Positions 1 to 7,802 of a stretch of DNA of 64,000 nt are shown here, in pieces (position 1 is the first letter of the stretch; the number at the start of each line of letters is the position of its first letter). A program made the position numbers and the translations under genes. Origin of the DNA: a virus. A model generated the notes under the pieces. It was not told the origin of the DNA and searched no databases. It saw only the letters and a program-made list of their open reading frames with translations. Location: the IMG/VR virus record IMGVR_UViG_3300029286_000009, positions 186,001 through 250,000 of that record; one strand, 5' to 3'.

Positions 1-900
1 CAGAGTATGACGATATGATTATAGAGAAGGGGACGAGAATATATAAATATTCATATATACATATAATACTATGCCCACTGTGTCTTTTATATAGAGAGCA
101 CCCGCACCCTTGTTTCTGACCTTTCGTTTTCATTTTGCCGCGTCTTTTTCGTTTTCTAGTCTTTATAACCCCTTGTTTTCCCTATTTTTTCTATTTAAGG
201 TCTTTTTGTCCCCGCTTTGACTCTATTTCCCATTTTTGTCTTCCCTGTTTTTACCCTTTCTAACCCTAATCTTCCACTTTAACTTTTCTTTGATTCCTTA
301 ATAGTAAAAACTACTTAACTAGCGTTGTACCAAATCGTATTTTTCATGATTTTTTCTGAAAAAGGTATCTCACTAATATCACTCATCTTCCTTTTTAAGG
401 GTGTCCCGATTTCCCATCCTGACAAAAAATACCTATTTTCACTTATGCGTAATTATTAAAGTAGTCATACGTGAGTATTTGTATATAAACATGCAAATAT
501 ACAAACAATTACTACACACAGTGACACCCTGCCCGCAATTAGCACATTTAACTACGCAACTATATACTATGAAACTGTGGCTGTTGTCTGGATCAGCCTG
601 AACTAAATACCAGTAGGTTGTATTTAATTTGGTTATGTTCTTTTTATTCTCTTGCGAAAGTTGAGGTGACTCCGATGCAAGAGCAACTACACTCAAGTGT
701 TCGAGGGTGTATAAACAGAGAGACGCCAGGCGTTGTTTCCTGTACCCAATAAACAATATGTTACCTGTGCATATAAACACTAGGTGGTATTAGACTCTCA
801 TATAACTCATAACATGGTCAGGGCAGACCTTTAATCCTCTTCGCCGAGGGTATCGTTAAGGGATATAAGATGAGTAAGAATACAAGGACAACGATTTTTT
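1..900. other. Gene-poor, pyrimidine-rich left end
   Basis: I see no convincing gene in this stretch. About 100-300 is strongly pyrimidine-rich on the + strand (runs of C and T with few purines), without start codons preceded by a ribosome site. The open frames at 401-601 (+) and 439-780 (-) overlap each other, have no ribosome-binding site and have a composition close to random AT-rich DNA. The 19-base string TAAGGTCTTTTTGTCCCCG at 196-214 occurs again at 2858-2876, where it forms the end of a terminator-like hairpin. Confidence 0.5.
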
Positions 901-1040
901 CAAAAACAAATGAATATGTCTTCATTAAAGCTTTTCCCGCGATCTGCCAGTAAAAGGAGCTTGTCTAACTCAGAAAGAGGCGATCGGGAGATTGCTTTAG
1001 CTTTGTACAGCGCCCGCCAAAATTTTCTTTTATACACGCC

Positions 1041-1067
1041 TGCGTATAATTATATTTATAGTATAAT
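1041..1067 (+). promoter_or_regulatory. Phage promoter-like motif ahead of small RNA
   Basis: GCGTATAATTATATTTATAG followed by TATAAT. It matches the motif family shared by about ten sites in this window (consensus near GGGTACTATAnTTATAGTA) and lies directly before the hairpin RNA at 1068. Promoter function is inferred from position and similarity. Confidence 0.5.
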
Positions 1068-1206
1068 GGAGAGGGAACAAAGGATACCTGTTTACCGTAG
1101 TAGGCGGTACATAAGCTATACAGGTATCATCACCCTCTCCTATAGTAGCTGATAAAACCCGGCTCCCATCGGAGTTCCTCCTAGCTTCAAGGGCTCTGGG
1201 TTTTTC
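1068..1206 (+). ncRNA. Small structured RNA
   Basis: No credible frame is present, but the sequence folds as one long hairpin. GGAGAGGG (1068-1075) pairs with CCCTCTCC (1133-1140), GATACCTGT (1083-1091) pairs with ACAGGTATC (1120-1128), and TACCG (1093-1097) pairs with CGGTA (1105-1109). It starts directly after a promoter-like motif and ends at a terminator-like stem, AAAACCC at 1154-1160 with GGGTTTT at 1198-1204 and a T-run. The three perfect nested stems are what I see. That it is a transcribed RNA is inferred, and I recognise no known family. Confidence 0.5.
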
Positions 1207-1207
1207 T
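1154..1207 (+). terminator. Terminator-like hairpin after small RNA
   Basis: The stem AAAACCC/GGGTTTT encloses an inner GGAG/CTCC hairpin and is followed by T-rich sequence. It would end the RNA that begins at 1068. Confidence 0.5.
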
Positions 1208-1397
1208 TTCTTTGGGTGTGCTAATAGTTACACCCTGCGGTGCGGGATGCCTAAGGTGTGATGGCCCCGCAATCAAGACATATGCACCAGGAAAAGAAGT
1301 GGCTACCTTTCTCGGGGGGAGACCATTTCTTTTCTTGTACCTTTCTTTTCTTACCCACTAACCCAGTTAGTTTGAAGGGGTTATTACAATTATGCAC
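1207..1397. other. Non-coding spacer
   Basis: No gene seen. It contains a small hairpin, GGGTGT/ACACCC around 1215-1236, and T/C-rich sequence with no ribosome site. Confidence 0.4.
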
Positions 1398-1423
1398 GCG
1401 TGTTTATACTTATAGTAGAATAG
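1398..1423 (+). promoter_or_regulatory. Phage promoter-like motif
   Basis: GTTTATACTTATAGTAGAAT matches the recurrent promoter-like motif of this window. It lies upstream of a leader with a TGGCAGT/ACTGCCA hairpin (about 1463-1486) and the 20-residue reading frame at 1565. Confidence 0.45.
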
Positions 1424-1564
1424 AGGCATATCAAATTTTACTGGTGTGTCTCAATTTATACTTGGCAGTAGGAGGTTAAACTGCCAGAAGCTCGTCCCTC
1501 GTATTGTGCGGGGCTGAACGAGTGCAATTGTAAACATGATTTTCTTCTTTGGAAGGAGAAGGGA

Positions 1565-1627
1565 ATGATTATCAGAGTTTACCCGGATGGCACGATCGAT
1601 CGTGTTATTGCGGTAGTGCGGCACTAG
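1565..1627 (+). CDS. Possible 20-residue microprotein
   Basis: ATG preceded by a good ribosome site (GGAAGGAGAAGGGA). The product begins MIIRVYPDGTI and ends AVVRH. It is followed by two stable hairpins (CGGCA/TGCCG and GGGAGT/ACTCCC), which may end the unit. It is supported by the promoter-RBS-ORF-hairpin arrangement, which is repeated downstream at 1780 and 2187. I do not recognise the product. Confidence 0.4.
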   Translation: MIIRVYPDGTIDRVIAVVRH

Positions 1628-1700
1628 ATGCCGCGGGGGAGTAGAAAGCACTCCCTGGCAACAGAAACAAAGGCTTTCATTATACCCGCGTGCAATTGTG

Positions 1701-1728
1701 TGGGTATAATATATGTAATAATTAATAG
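1701..1728 (+). promoter_or_regulatory. Phage promoter-like motif
   Basis: TGGGTATAATATATGTAATA, a variant of the recurrent motif, 50 bases upstream of the ribosome site of the gene at 1780. Confidence 0.45.
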
Positions 1729-1779
1729 GAGAGAGACCCGCCATATAAAGGGGTTCAACGTCTTTTGTAGGAGGTTGTC

Positions 1780-2007
1780 ATGAAGGCTTTCACAATCGCT
1801 GGTGCATTGTTGGATCTCGCAATAACAAAATCGTATGCGGCTGTTCAGAGTGAGGTGAGGAACGAACTCACCAACGCGAAAGATTTCGTTGAGAAGATTA
1901 AATACGAACATGCGGTCAGAAAAGAACTGGCTGTAATCAACAGGCAGTCCGAGGAATTGAGGCGGCGACAGGCAGAGTATGCAGTCGCCCGGAAGTATTT
2001 CGGATGA
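1780..2007 (+). CDS. Small hydrophobic N-terminus plus charged helix protein
   Basis: A 75-residue protein with a strong ribosome site (GTAGGAGGTTGTC before ATG). Residues 1-22 are hydrophobic and could be a membrane anchor or signal (MKAFTIAGALLDLAIT). The remainder is highly charged and helical, likely coiled coil (E, K and R rich, with NRQSEELRRRQAEYAVARK). It has its own promoter-like motif upstream and a strong terminator directly after the stop, so it is a single-gene unit. I do not recognise the family. Confidence 0.7.
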   Translation: MKAFTIAGALLDLAITKSYAAVQSEVRNELTNAKDFVEKIKYEHAVRKELAVINRQSEELRRRQAEYAVARKYFG

Positions 2008-2065
2008 CACGCCGTAACACGAGATGCAAGCCATTTTAGGCTTCTTCTCGCGTCGCGTGTCTTAT
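2006..2065 (+). terminator. Terminator after the 75-residue gene
   Basis: GACACGC (2006-2012) pairs with GCGTGTC (2055-2061), with inner pairings CGAGA/TCTCG and AAGCC/GGCTT. It starts at the stop codon of the preceding gene and is followed by a short T-rich stretch. Confidence 0.55.
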
Positions 2066-2070
2066 TCTAT

Positions 2071-2107
2071 TACGCGTAATGTATTATTATATATTATGAG
2101 TAATAGG
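2071..2107 (+). promoter_or_regulatory. AT-rich promoter-like motif
   Basis: TTACGCGTAATGTATTATTA followed by TATATTATGAGTAATAGG. It is nearly the same as the element at 2479-2510 (ACGCGTGCATTATTATATAT, then TAGGTAATAG). It precedes the gene at 2187. Confidence 0.45.
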
Positions 2108-2186
2108 ACAGGACAATGTGCCTGCTCCTACTCCGGGAATTGATCAGCCTGGAGTTTGAATAAACCTGATCAGGAGGGATTGAGAC

Positions 2187-2399
2187 ATGAGAGCATTGGT
2201 CATAATAGGGGTAATTTTGGCGGTAGGTTACTACTTCTGCGTAGTGCCTATGAAGGCCGAGACCCAGGGGCTGAAGGGACAGATATCCCAGAAGATGGAG
2301 CAGATTCAAAGGTCGTCTCAACGAACGACCTGGGATCGACTGGTGCACCCCGGCACCAGCGATTTGGATCGGGTGATCCAGAAGGTGGCTGGCAAGTGA
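2187..2399 (+). CDS. Small membrane-anchored protein
   Basis: A 70-residue protein with the ribosome site CAGGAGGGATTGAGAC before ATG. Residues 2-21 form one membrane helix (RALVIIGVILAVGYYFCVV). The rest is polar and possibly helical (KGQISQKMEQIQRSSQ). It is a single-gene unit between a promoter-like motif and a clear terminator. I do not recognise the family. It has the same layout as the gene at 1780, which suggests a set of small envelope-directed proteins. Confidence 0.7.
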   Translation: MRALVIIGVILAVGYYFCVVPMKAETQGLKGQISQKMEQIQRSSQRTTWDRLVHPGTSDLDRVIQKVAGK

Positions 2400-2411
2400 C
2401 CAGCCATATAA

Positions 2412-2450
2412 AGAGAGTCTCCCCCTCGGTATTACGGGGAGGCTCTTTTT
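2412..2450 (+). terminator. Rho-independent terminator
   Basis: AGAGAGTCTCCCC / GGGGAGGCTCTTTTT: a long GC stem with one mismatch followed by five T. It is the clearest terminator in the left end. Confidence 0.85.
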
Positions 2451-2478
2451 ATACCCGCACATAGTTAGGTTTTTTTGT

Positions 2479-2510
2479 TACGCGTGCATTATTATATATT
2501 AGGTAATAGT
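2479..2510 (+). promoter_or_regulatory. AT-rich promoter-like motif ahead of structured RNA
   Basis: TACGCGTGCATTATTATATA followed by TTAGGTAATAG. It shares the ACGCGT plus TATTATATATTA core with 2071-2107. It lies directly upstream of the structured RNA region that starts at about 2511. Confidence 0.45.
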
Positions 2511-2870
2511 GGGAAGAAGGGACTGACGAGTTCTGGAACCCATAGTGCAGTGAGAGCTCATGACTCTTGTTGCACTCCAGGGGTTGACGACCCCGAGTCT
2601 ACTGGACGCCTTTACAAAGGTGCGTGAGAAACACCAATGTGAAGAAGAGGTAGGCGGGCTAGCAACTCAAAGCTAGCTTAAAGAATCTCTCGGATGGCTC
2701 AGCGTGCTTAACATTGTGTGTCGAGAGGCATACAATGGGGATAGGTTTGGTGCCTATTCTTGGAGCAGTGTGAGTGCAGAGAGTTCCTTCTAGAGTGACA
2801 AGTGGGCAGGTATGTCGCACTTACTCTAGGAGGTAGCAAGAAGACTGAGGGGAAACCTAAGGTCTTTTTG
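2511..2870 (+). ncRNA. Putative large structured non-coding RNA
   Basis: About 360 bases without a plausible frame but full of perfect local stems: GTGCA 2545-2549 with TGCAC 2571-2575, GGGGT 2580-2584 with ACCCC 2590-2594, GCTAGC 2658-2663 with GCTAGC 2672-2677, CTCTCG 2687-2692 with CGAGAG 2722-2727, ATAGG 2741-2745 with CCTAT 2753-2757, and CTAGAGT 2790-2796 with ACTCTAG 2823-2829 (inner AAGTG/CACTT). It begins at a promoter-like motif and ends in a terminator-like hairpin with TCTTTTT. Phages are known to encode large ornate RNAs such as GOLLD and ROOL. I cannot assign this one to any of them, so family and function are open. Its base composition is more GC-rich than the flanks. Confidence 0.5.
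2842..2870 (+). terminator. Terminator-like end of structured RNA
   Basis: AGACTGAGG/CCTAAGGTCT with a GGAAA loop region, followed by TCTTTTTG. The last 19 bases are repeated at 196-214. Confidence 0.5.
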
Positions 2871-2876
2871 TCCCCG

Positions 2877-3139
2877 AACGGTTAGGAACGTATAAAACTG
2901 GGGGAATGTAGTAAAAATATAGATAGCCCCGCCCCCTTAACCCTTTGAAATCGCTAGACCTTTAGAAGACTAGATGTCCACCCCAAGGCGATATCCGTTC
3001 CGATGCTTTATCTAAGCCTATCTTATTGTTTTTATTCACTATTTTTCCTCTTCCCTTATCGTTGTTTATACATACCCCACTATATTCTCATCCCTGTTTA
3101 TTTATGCTTACTCCGCTGATCGGTTTTCTCTTATAAAAC
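2877..3139. other. Non-coding spacer
   Basis: No gene seen. The second half (about 3010-3110) is pyrimidine-rich on the + strand, like 100-300. Confidence 0.4.
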
Positions 3140-3166
3140 GCCCCTAAAATTTGTCGGGGCTTTCTG
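3140..3166 (+). terminator. Terminator-like hairpin
   Basis: GCCCC/GGGGC stem with an 11-base loop followed by TTTCT. It lies upstream of the fiber gene and would end transcription from the RNA region. Confidence 0.55.
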
Positions 3167-3170
3167 TAAA

Positions 3171-3200
3171 AGTTAAGGATGCTATTATAACATTATAATC
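3171..3200 (+). promoter_or_regulatory. Possible promoter of the fiber gene
   Basis: TTAAGGATGCTATTATAACA followed by TATAATC. It has a TATAAT box, but the upstream match is weak. It is the only candidate between the terminator at 3140 and the fiber start. Confidence 0.3.
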
Positions 3201-3273
3201 ATGTTTTTGAGCCTACTTATTTAACCATCTAGCTAACTTCTATATAAAATTGTTTACAAAAGGATACCAATTC

Positions 3274-4953
3274 ATGATCACTTATATACCCCCTAGTGAG
3301 ACTGCTGCGCCAGATACTGATAGTCTACCTATTCCGACTGGTGCAGGTCAAATACCAGTATCAAAAGCTGATGGCTCTTACGAAGCTACCGATGCCGGTG
3401 ATATTAAGGTAAACAGTGTTGCGGCTACTGGGGAGTTGTCTTCTGCCTCTGTGGACACCGATGCGTTGTCCCTAAAAAGTGTAGACGAAAAACAACAAGG
3501 CAGTATTACTCCGGAAAGATTTTATGCAGCAGATGAAGATACTGGGTGTTCCTGTGAATTGCATCCGGTTGATGGTCTGACCCTTGCAACTACACTTATA
3601 GAAGGAAATATTGGGGCAGCAGAGTTAGTAATGCTCAGTTCGTTGTCTGATACTATTTTTTCGTCTAAGATGCTGACTGGTAGATTTGAGGTTCTACCGG
3701 CTTTTTATCAAACCGGGTCAACCCCAGGAACTGCTCAACTTAACGGGACCGGTATAGGGATAGGAATGCAATTTATTTGTCCTGCCACTTGTGCTCCTAC
3801 TGCTTTAAGTTTTCATCTCTCAGCTGTTGGATCAGCGGGTACACTAGGAGTAGCAATTTACGATATAACTACAAGCACAAATTTTACCTGCGGAACTACA
3901 GCGAGTATCTCCGCGACTGGGTGGTTCCGTCATACTTTTACAGCGGTCCAACTCTACGAAGGACATCAGTATGAAATACGAGTAACGTGGGTATCCGGCG
4001 ACCTAACTTTGACTCATCATAGAGTCCTACCTGGTCCTGGATGTGGTCATCCTGATTCGTGCACAGGGTTCTCTACGGCTGACAATTGGTCTACGGAAAC
4101 AGCACTCTTAACAGGTTACAGAGAATCTATCCCCAATTTTGTGTTGAATAGTAATGCTGATCATTGTCCCCAACTTGTTTACGGGGGTAACTCCACCGTT
4201 CTACTTCCTGGCTCCGCTGGAGCAACTACAGCTGCGGGGTTATTCCTGGATTGCTCTGCTTTAGTTGCAGGAACACTTTATTATCTCTATGGGTATTCTA
4301 CAGGAGGTGTTTTAGGGGTTGAGGCGTCGACAGTTGCCCCCACGAATTACGCCTTGGGAGATTTCGAGTATAAATCCACGGATTTAACAAGACGGCTCTT
4401 AGGAATGTTGATTCCAGAAGTTCTGATTGGCACAAGTGTTGGTCCCGTAATGGTATCTGACCGGTTATACGTAGCAAACATCAACCCAAAACTTCGTAAA
4501 ATTGGAAAGGTTAATCCTTATACAGTTCCAACAGCAGGAGCCGAAACAGCAGAGCTAATAGGTGCATATTATAGTTCTCCTGCTTCTTGGCGAGCAGATT
4601 CTGACGATTGGAAGGTAGAGGTATTAGTTATGATGCCTTCGCTCCTAGAAGCTAAGTGTTCGGCACAAACCGGTGCTGCCCCAGTAATCGGTATTGCACT
4701 TGATGGCAAGAAATTTAATCCGCAATTTAGTTCAATCGGAGGTGCAGAGTATGGAAATGGCCCATATGGTCATATCGTAGCCAACTTTTCTGCTTCACTT
4801 TCCAGGGGGAATCATTATCTATACCCAATTGCATGGATACGCTCTGACATTGCAGGACAGACTTTAAACTATATATATATGGTGCGGCTGCGGGGGAGAT
4901 TAACTCAATGGCTACTTTCAATGGACAAATTTTGGCATAAGGAACAAAAATGA
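3274..4953 (+). CDS. Tail fiber / receptor-binding-like protein
   Basis: About 559 residues, starting at the ATG after AAAAGGAT (a TTG 24 bases upstream has no ribosome site). The N-terminus (ITYIPPSETAAPDTDSLPIP) and the low-complexity S/T/G/A-rich composition with many beta-type segments are typical of phage fiber or appendage proteins. Residues of about 150-350 look like a carbohydrate-binding-type beta-sandwich (YEGHQYEIRVTW), and the C-terminal part repeats glycine/serine-rich beta motifs. The adjacent gene (4-base overlap) resembles the small protein that follows the fiber gene at 50644, which supports the fiber assignment. The exact fold and receptor are unknown. Confidence 0.65.
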   Translation: MITYIPPSETAAPDTDSLPIPTGAGQIPVSKADGSYEATDAGDIKVNSVAATGELSSASVDTDALSLKSVDEKQQGSITPERFYAADEDTGCSCELHPVDGLTLATTLIEGNIGAAELVMLSSLSDTIFSSKMLTGRFEVLPAFYQTGSTPGTAQLNGTGIGIGMQFICPATCAPTALSFHLSAVGSAGTLGVAIYDITTSTNFTCGTTASISATGWFRHTFTAVQLYEGHQYEIRVTWVSGDLTLTHHRVLPGPGCGHPDSCTGFSTADNWSTETALLTGYRESIPNFVLNSNADHCPQLVYGGNSTVLLPGSAGATTAAGLFLDCSALVAGTLYYLYGYSTGGVLGVEASTVAPTNYALGDFEYKSTDLTRRLLGMLIPEVLIGTSVGPVMVSDRLYVANINPKLRKIGKVNPYTVPTAGAETAELIGAYYSSPASWRADSDDWKVEVLVMMPSLLEAKCSAQTGAAPVIGIALDGKKFNPQFSSIGGAEYGNGPYGHIVANFSASLSRGNHYLYPIAWIRSDIAGQTLNYIYMVRLRGRLTQWLLSMDKFWHKEQK

Positions 4954-5339
4954 ATAAATTAACAGATCAATTCTTGGCACTTAATTTTCCGACGATGATC
5001 GGGCTGTATGAAGGTGCCCCGGTTTTCCTTGGCACTCTTACGCCAGAACAAAGCATCATACGAGATGCTATAATCGCAGCCCAAGACAAAACAGGGGCGG
5101 ACTTAGCTATGCTAAAAGCTCTTCTAACCACTGAACAACAAACTTTATATATTGCCGCCCGGAAAATTTCTGTTCAGGCGGAACGACGTAGCCGTTATAC
5201 AGCAGAAACGGATTCACTTAGAGCTGAAATGGATTATGACTATACTGTAGGTTCGGATGAATGGAATGCAGCTTTGGCAGAATGGAAGGGAAAGGTGGAA
5301 ATGATTAAAGCAGAATTACCTTATCCGGCTTTTGAATAA
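4950..5339 (+). CDS. Fiber-associated small protein (assembly chaperone-like)
   Basis: 129 residues, with an ATGA overlap with the fiber gene. The C-terminal 45 residues (TAETDSLRAEMDYDYTVGSD, then EW...AALAEWKGKVEMIKAELPYP) closely match the end of the product at 52739, which also follows a fiber gene. Proteins of this size and position with the pattern YTVGSxEWxxALxEWK and a terminal LPYP are often tail-fiber assembly or tip proteins. I infer that role and cannot prove it. Confidence 0.6.
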   Translation: MNKLTDQFLALNFPTMIGLYEGAPVFLGTLTPEQSIIRDAIIAAQDKTGADLAMLKALLTTEQQTLYIAARKISVQAERRSRYTAETDSLRAEMDYDYTVGSDEWNAALAEWKGKVEMIKAELPYPAFE

Positions 5340-5802
5340 ATAATGAAACTATATTTTATAACCGAACAGTTCTCCATTGGTCTACATCTGAGAACCCAGA
5401 AGAATTGTCAACTAATTATTCTGCCCACGATGGCAGAACCGGGCGGCATTTTAAGACACATCCCTCTTACAAGGGTACCATAGCGAAGAAAAAGAAAAAG
5501 TCCATGCGCTTTTGACCGTAGACCCCGAAGAGTCATTCAGGTTAGCTGCGTACGAGGCTAGGGCGAACCTAGGCTCTTGTCTCTTCCGACCAATACGACT
5601 GACGTTACCCTTCAGACGGTCGAATGGGGCCAACCCTAATGGGTATGACGCACACGGACTCACTAACAATTCCCCCTTAATTAATACACACCAATCTCCC
5701 CGCAGTGGGACAGCCCCTTTATTTCATTCTCTATTAGAAATAATACTTTAGTTAAACGGGGTTTGTTAAGAGAATAATTCCGTATTATTATTGTTGTTTC
5801 TG
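5340..5802. other. Convergent intergenic region with local hairpins
   Basis: It lies between the rightward fiber module and the end of the long leftward operon. No gene is supported. It contains GC-rich local stems (CTGCC/GGCAG near 5422, CCCT/AGGG near 5463, CTAGG/CCTAG with loop GCGAA near 5560). The segment is more GC-rich than its flanks, so a structured RNA or terminators for both strands are possible. I see no tRNA. Confidence 0.4.
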
Positions 5803-5955
5803 TTATCTTAGTTCTTTATACTTTTTTAATTTACATGTTAAACAATTCGCAAACCGCTGCTCTGCTGTGTAACGCCCTAAGGCGTAGTACATATTTTGCA
5901 GCGAAGCACACTCTTTACAGTATTGCTTATTACTTTCGTCTGAATATTCTGTCAT
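5803..5955 (-). CDS. 50-residue zinc-binding microprotein
   Basis: MTEYSDESNKQYCKECASLQ followed by a C-terminal CLTCKLKKYKELR. Two CxxC pairs (CKEC and CLTC) about 25 residues apart suggest a small zinc ribbon. The ATG overlaps the stop of the upstream gene (ATGA), the coupling style used across this operon. It is the last gene of the leftward array. Function unknown. Confidence 0.6.
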   Translation of the reverse strand: MTEYSDESNKQYCKECASLQNMYYALGRYTAEQRFANCLTCKLKKYKELR

Positions 5956-6485
5956 TGTATTACTGTTTTTTCCTTCTCATATATTTCCTGCAGAAGCTTC
6001 GTAAACCTAGAGTCATATTTTTCTAGTTCTTTATATATCCACTTTTTATCTTGCAATATCCTTGTTGTTGATTGTATACTCCCGTTCAGATCCACAGTCG
6101 CATAATTTATATGTTGGTAAAAAGGACATTGTTCAACTAAAAAATAACCGGTTTTTATCTTAATGATAGAAATATAACAAGTTGCTTTAAAGGTTCCGAA
6201 ACTAAATGGGGTCATGAAGTGCATTTCTTTACCAGTATCTATATAATATCCCGTATTTCCAACAAATTCTCCTCTTACTTCTACTGGCTTATCTTTATAA
6301 TAGAACGTATATCCGCCTTCTGCTTTTTTAAGTATACCGACTGGTTGTTCTTCCTCTACATATCCAGGTAATAACGAAACAAGTAACACAAAAATTACTA
6401 ACCCGAACACAGCAAGCCCCATTCTTGCAAGCATGGCTAAACCCGGATCCCGTTGTAGCTGTTCCCCGGTTTCATACAGCATCAT
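5952..6485 (-). CDS. Membrane-anchored protein of unknown function
   Basis: 177 residues. One membrane helix at about 20-41 (MLARMGLAVFGLVIFVLLVS) is followed by a soluble domain with alternating beta segments and a lysine/glutamate-rich C-terminal helix. It may face the periplasm or the cytoplasm; the short N-terminal part before the helix has few positive charges. It overlaps genes on both sides by a few bases. I do not recognise the family. Confidence 0.6.
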   Translation of the reverse strand: MMLYETGEQLQRDPGLAMLARMGLAVFGLVIFVLLVSLLPGYVEEEQPVGILKKAEGGYTFYYKDKPVEVRGEFVGNTGYYIDTGKEMHFMTPFSFGTFKATCYISIIKIKTGYFLVEQCPFYQHINYATVDLNGSIQSTTRILQDKKWIYKELEKYDSRFTKLLQEIYEKEKTVIQ

Positions 6486-6672
6486 TACCTCCTTTTTCTT
6501 TTGTAAGGTAACACCCTACCCATTTATCTGCTCTAAGTCCCCCTAGACGATGCTGCAACCTATAGTAATCTACGTCAAGTAGTTCATCTACGTTTTTACT
6601 CTCTTCGCCTTCACACCTATACATGCCGTTTAGTAGTGCCAATGCGTAGGGGTCAAAATATAATAAACCCAT
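6472..6672 (-). CDS. Small protein of unknown function
   Basis: Start chosen at the ATG after AGAAGGAGACAAA, giving 66 residues (MGLLYFDPYALALLNGMYRC...). It overlaps the next gene by 14 bases. It is rich in tyrosine and leucine and has no recognised motif. Confidence 0.5.
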   Translation of the reverse strand: MGLLYFDPYALALLNGMYRCEGEESKNVDELLDVDYYRLQHRLGGLRADKWVGCYLTKEKGGNDAV

Positions 6673-6774
6673 TTTGTCTCCTTCTATGCTGTACAAGTGA
6701 TTCCTATTTCTTCCCACCCGAAAGCAGTTAAGCCACATAATAACCAAATAGTTAGTGCAATTGCTCCCCACATT

Positions 6775-7023
6775 CTACTTTCTCCTTTTCCACACACACT
6801 GGTCTATCCAACATGTGTCTCTATCGCGATTGTCTAAAAGCATTGGTATAAGTAATATAATTGCAATGAGTAGTGTAATAGGACCAAGAGCTATACATAC
6901 AATGGAAATGAGTAGCATTATAAATAAATCTGCCCATTTTACACAGTACAGATCACAAAAGTATATATAATTGCACAATATAGCAGCTAAAATACCTGTT
7001 CCAAACCATATCAGTAACATCAT
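6775..7023 (-). CDS. Small integral membrane protein
   Basis: About 82 residues from the ATG following GGAGGAAAAG. Two membrane segments (MMLLIWFGTGILAAILCNYI and ADLFIMLLISIVCIALGPIT) are followed by a charged tail with NRDRDTCW. It belongs to a group of three or four small membrane proteins in this operon (7198, 11272, 11439) with similar LGPI motifs. Those motifs suggest duplication within the phage. Confidence 0.6.
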   Translation of the reverse strand: MMLLIWFGTGILAAILCNYIYFCDLYCVKWADLFIMLLISIVCIALGPITLLIAIILLIPMLLDNRDRDTCWIDQCVWKRRK

Positions 7024-7028
7024 TTTCT

Positions 7029-7226
7029 TTACTTTTCCTCCACTAAACATTCTGACCTAAGTATATTAAGCACATAATCTATCATATCATATTCACCACG
7101 TGCGTAGCCTGGTGTTAAAGAGCTTGCTCCCACACATGCGTCAGCATAGTGTATCTGTGCTAACTCTTTGGCTGCTTGTAGTTTTGTCCAAGTTGCATCA
7201 TTTCTTTCTCCACAATACTTTATCAA
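7029..7226 (-). CDS. Small protein of unknown function
   Basis: 65 residues, TTG start after GGGGTGG, overlapping the upstream membrane-protein gene by 29 bases. Mostly helical; the C-terminus DYVLNILRSECLVEEK is acidic. Not recognised. Confidence 0.45.
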   Translation of the reverse strand: MIKYCGERNDATWTKLQAAKELAQIHYADACVGASSLTPGYARGEYDMIDYVLNILRSECLVEEK

Positions 7227-7413
7227 ACCACCCCGTCATGAGTGCATAAAAAACTATCCCTATTAGAAGACCTATCGGACCCAAGGGCATGACTAACACA
7301 CCATTAACTGCCCCTAGACCAGTAATTGCACCTTCCATCTTAAGGCATCCGCGTAGTAGCAATAAACCGCCCGCAATACCCATTATTATCCACAAAAATA
7401 TTATCCCTAACAT
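7198..7413 (-). CDS. Small integral membrane protein
   Basis: 71 residues with two hydrophobic segments (LGIIFLWIIMGIAGGLLLLR and GVLVMPLGPIGLLIGIVFYA) and a basic tail (WRKK). The second segment carries the LGPIxLLI motif that is also present in the product at 6775 and, in weaker form, at 11272. Function unknown. Confidence 0.6.
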   Translation of the reverse strand: MLGIIFLWIIMGIAGGLLLLRGCLKMEGAITGLGAVNGVLVMPLGPIGLLIGIVFYALMTGWFDKVLWRKK

Positions 7414-7415
7414 TG

Positions 7416-7802
7416 TTACCCTCCCATCACTGCATCGTACACAGCGGAGTTAGTGCATGTAACATTCTTACTGTACGCTTTCCATACACTAAACAACTGA
7501 TCGAACACTTTTATTTGTTGCTCAGAGATTACGAAAATCGGGCTTGTCATTTCACCTATACAATTTTGGAATTTATGTTCTAACCACATCCGCCGCCCAA
7601 ATTTATCGTGAGCTAAACTTATATTGTGTCCCATGGGTAAAAATCCATGGATAAATGCGTCTTCTTTCGAAAAAACTCTGTAATAGAGCTCTATCGTTCC
7701 TACCTGTGCTTTTACAATTAGTTTTTCCATAAAGGGGGTCATTTCTTCGTCTGTTCCTACTGGGAAGGTTTTGTCTTCGTGGTATTCTGTTATTAACTTC
7801 AT
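7416..7802 (-). CDS. Unknown phage protein, about 128 residues
   Basis: Start at the ATG after GCGAGGAAAA, overlapping a 23-codon upstream frame by ATGA. The sequence has mixed alpha/beta character and ends in a helix (QIKVFDQLFSVWKAYSKNVT). No motif I can name. Confidence 0.55.
   Translation of the reverse strand: MKLITEYHEDKTFPVGTDEEMTPFMEKLIVKAQVGTIELYYRVFSKEDAFIHGFLPMGHNISLAHDKFGRRMWLEHKFQNCIGEMTSPIFVISEQQIKVFDQLFSVWKAYSKNVTCTNSAVYDAVMGG

Noticed and set aside
439-780. Leftward 113-residue frame with two CxxC pairs
   Set aside because: GTG start without ribosome site, overlaps another frame, composition random-like; region has no other gene.
910-1152. 80-residue frame over the small RNA
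   Set aside because: Lies across promoter motif and hairpin; no ribosome site.
2156-2464. 102-residue + strand frame
   Set aside because: Overlaps the better-supported gene at 2187 in another frame and includes the terminator.
5340-5802. tRNA or known small RNA
   Set aside because: Short stems are present but no cloverleaf or T-loop sequence.
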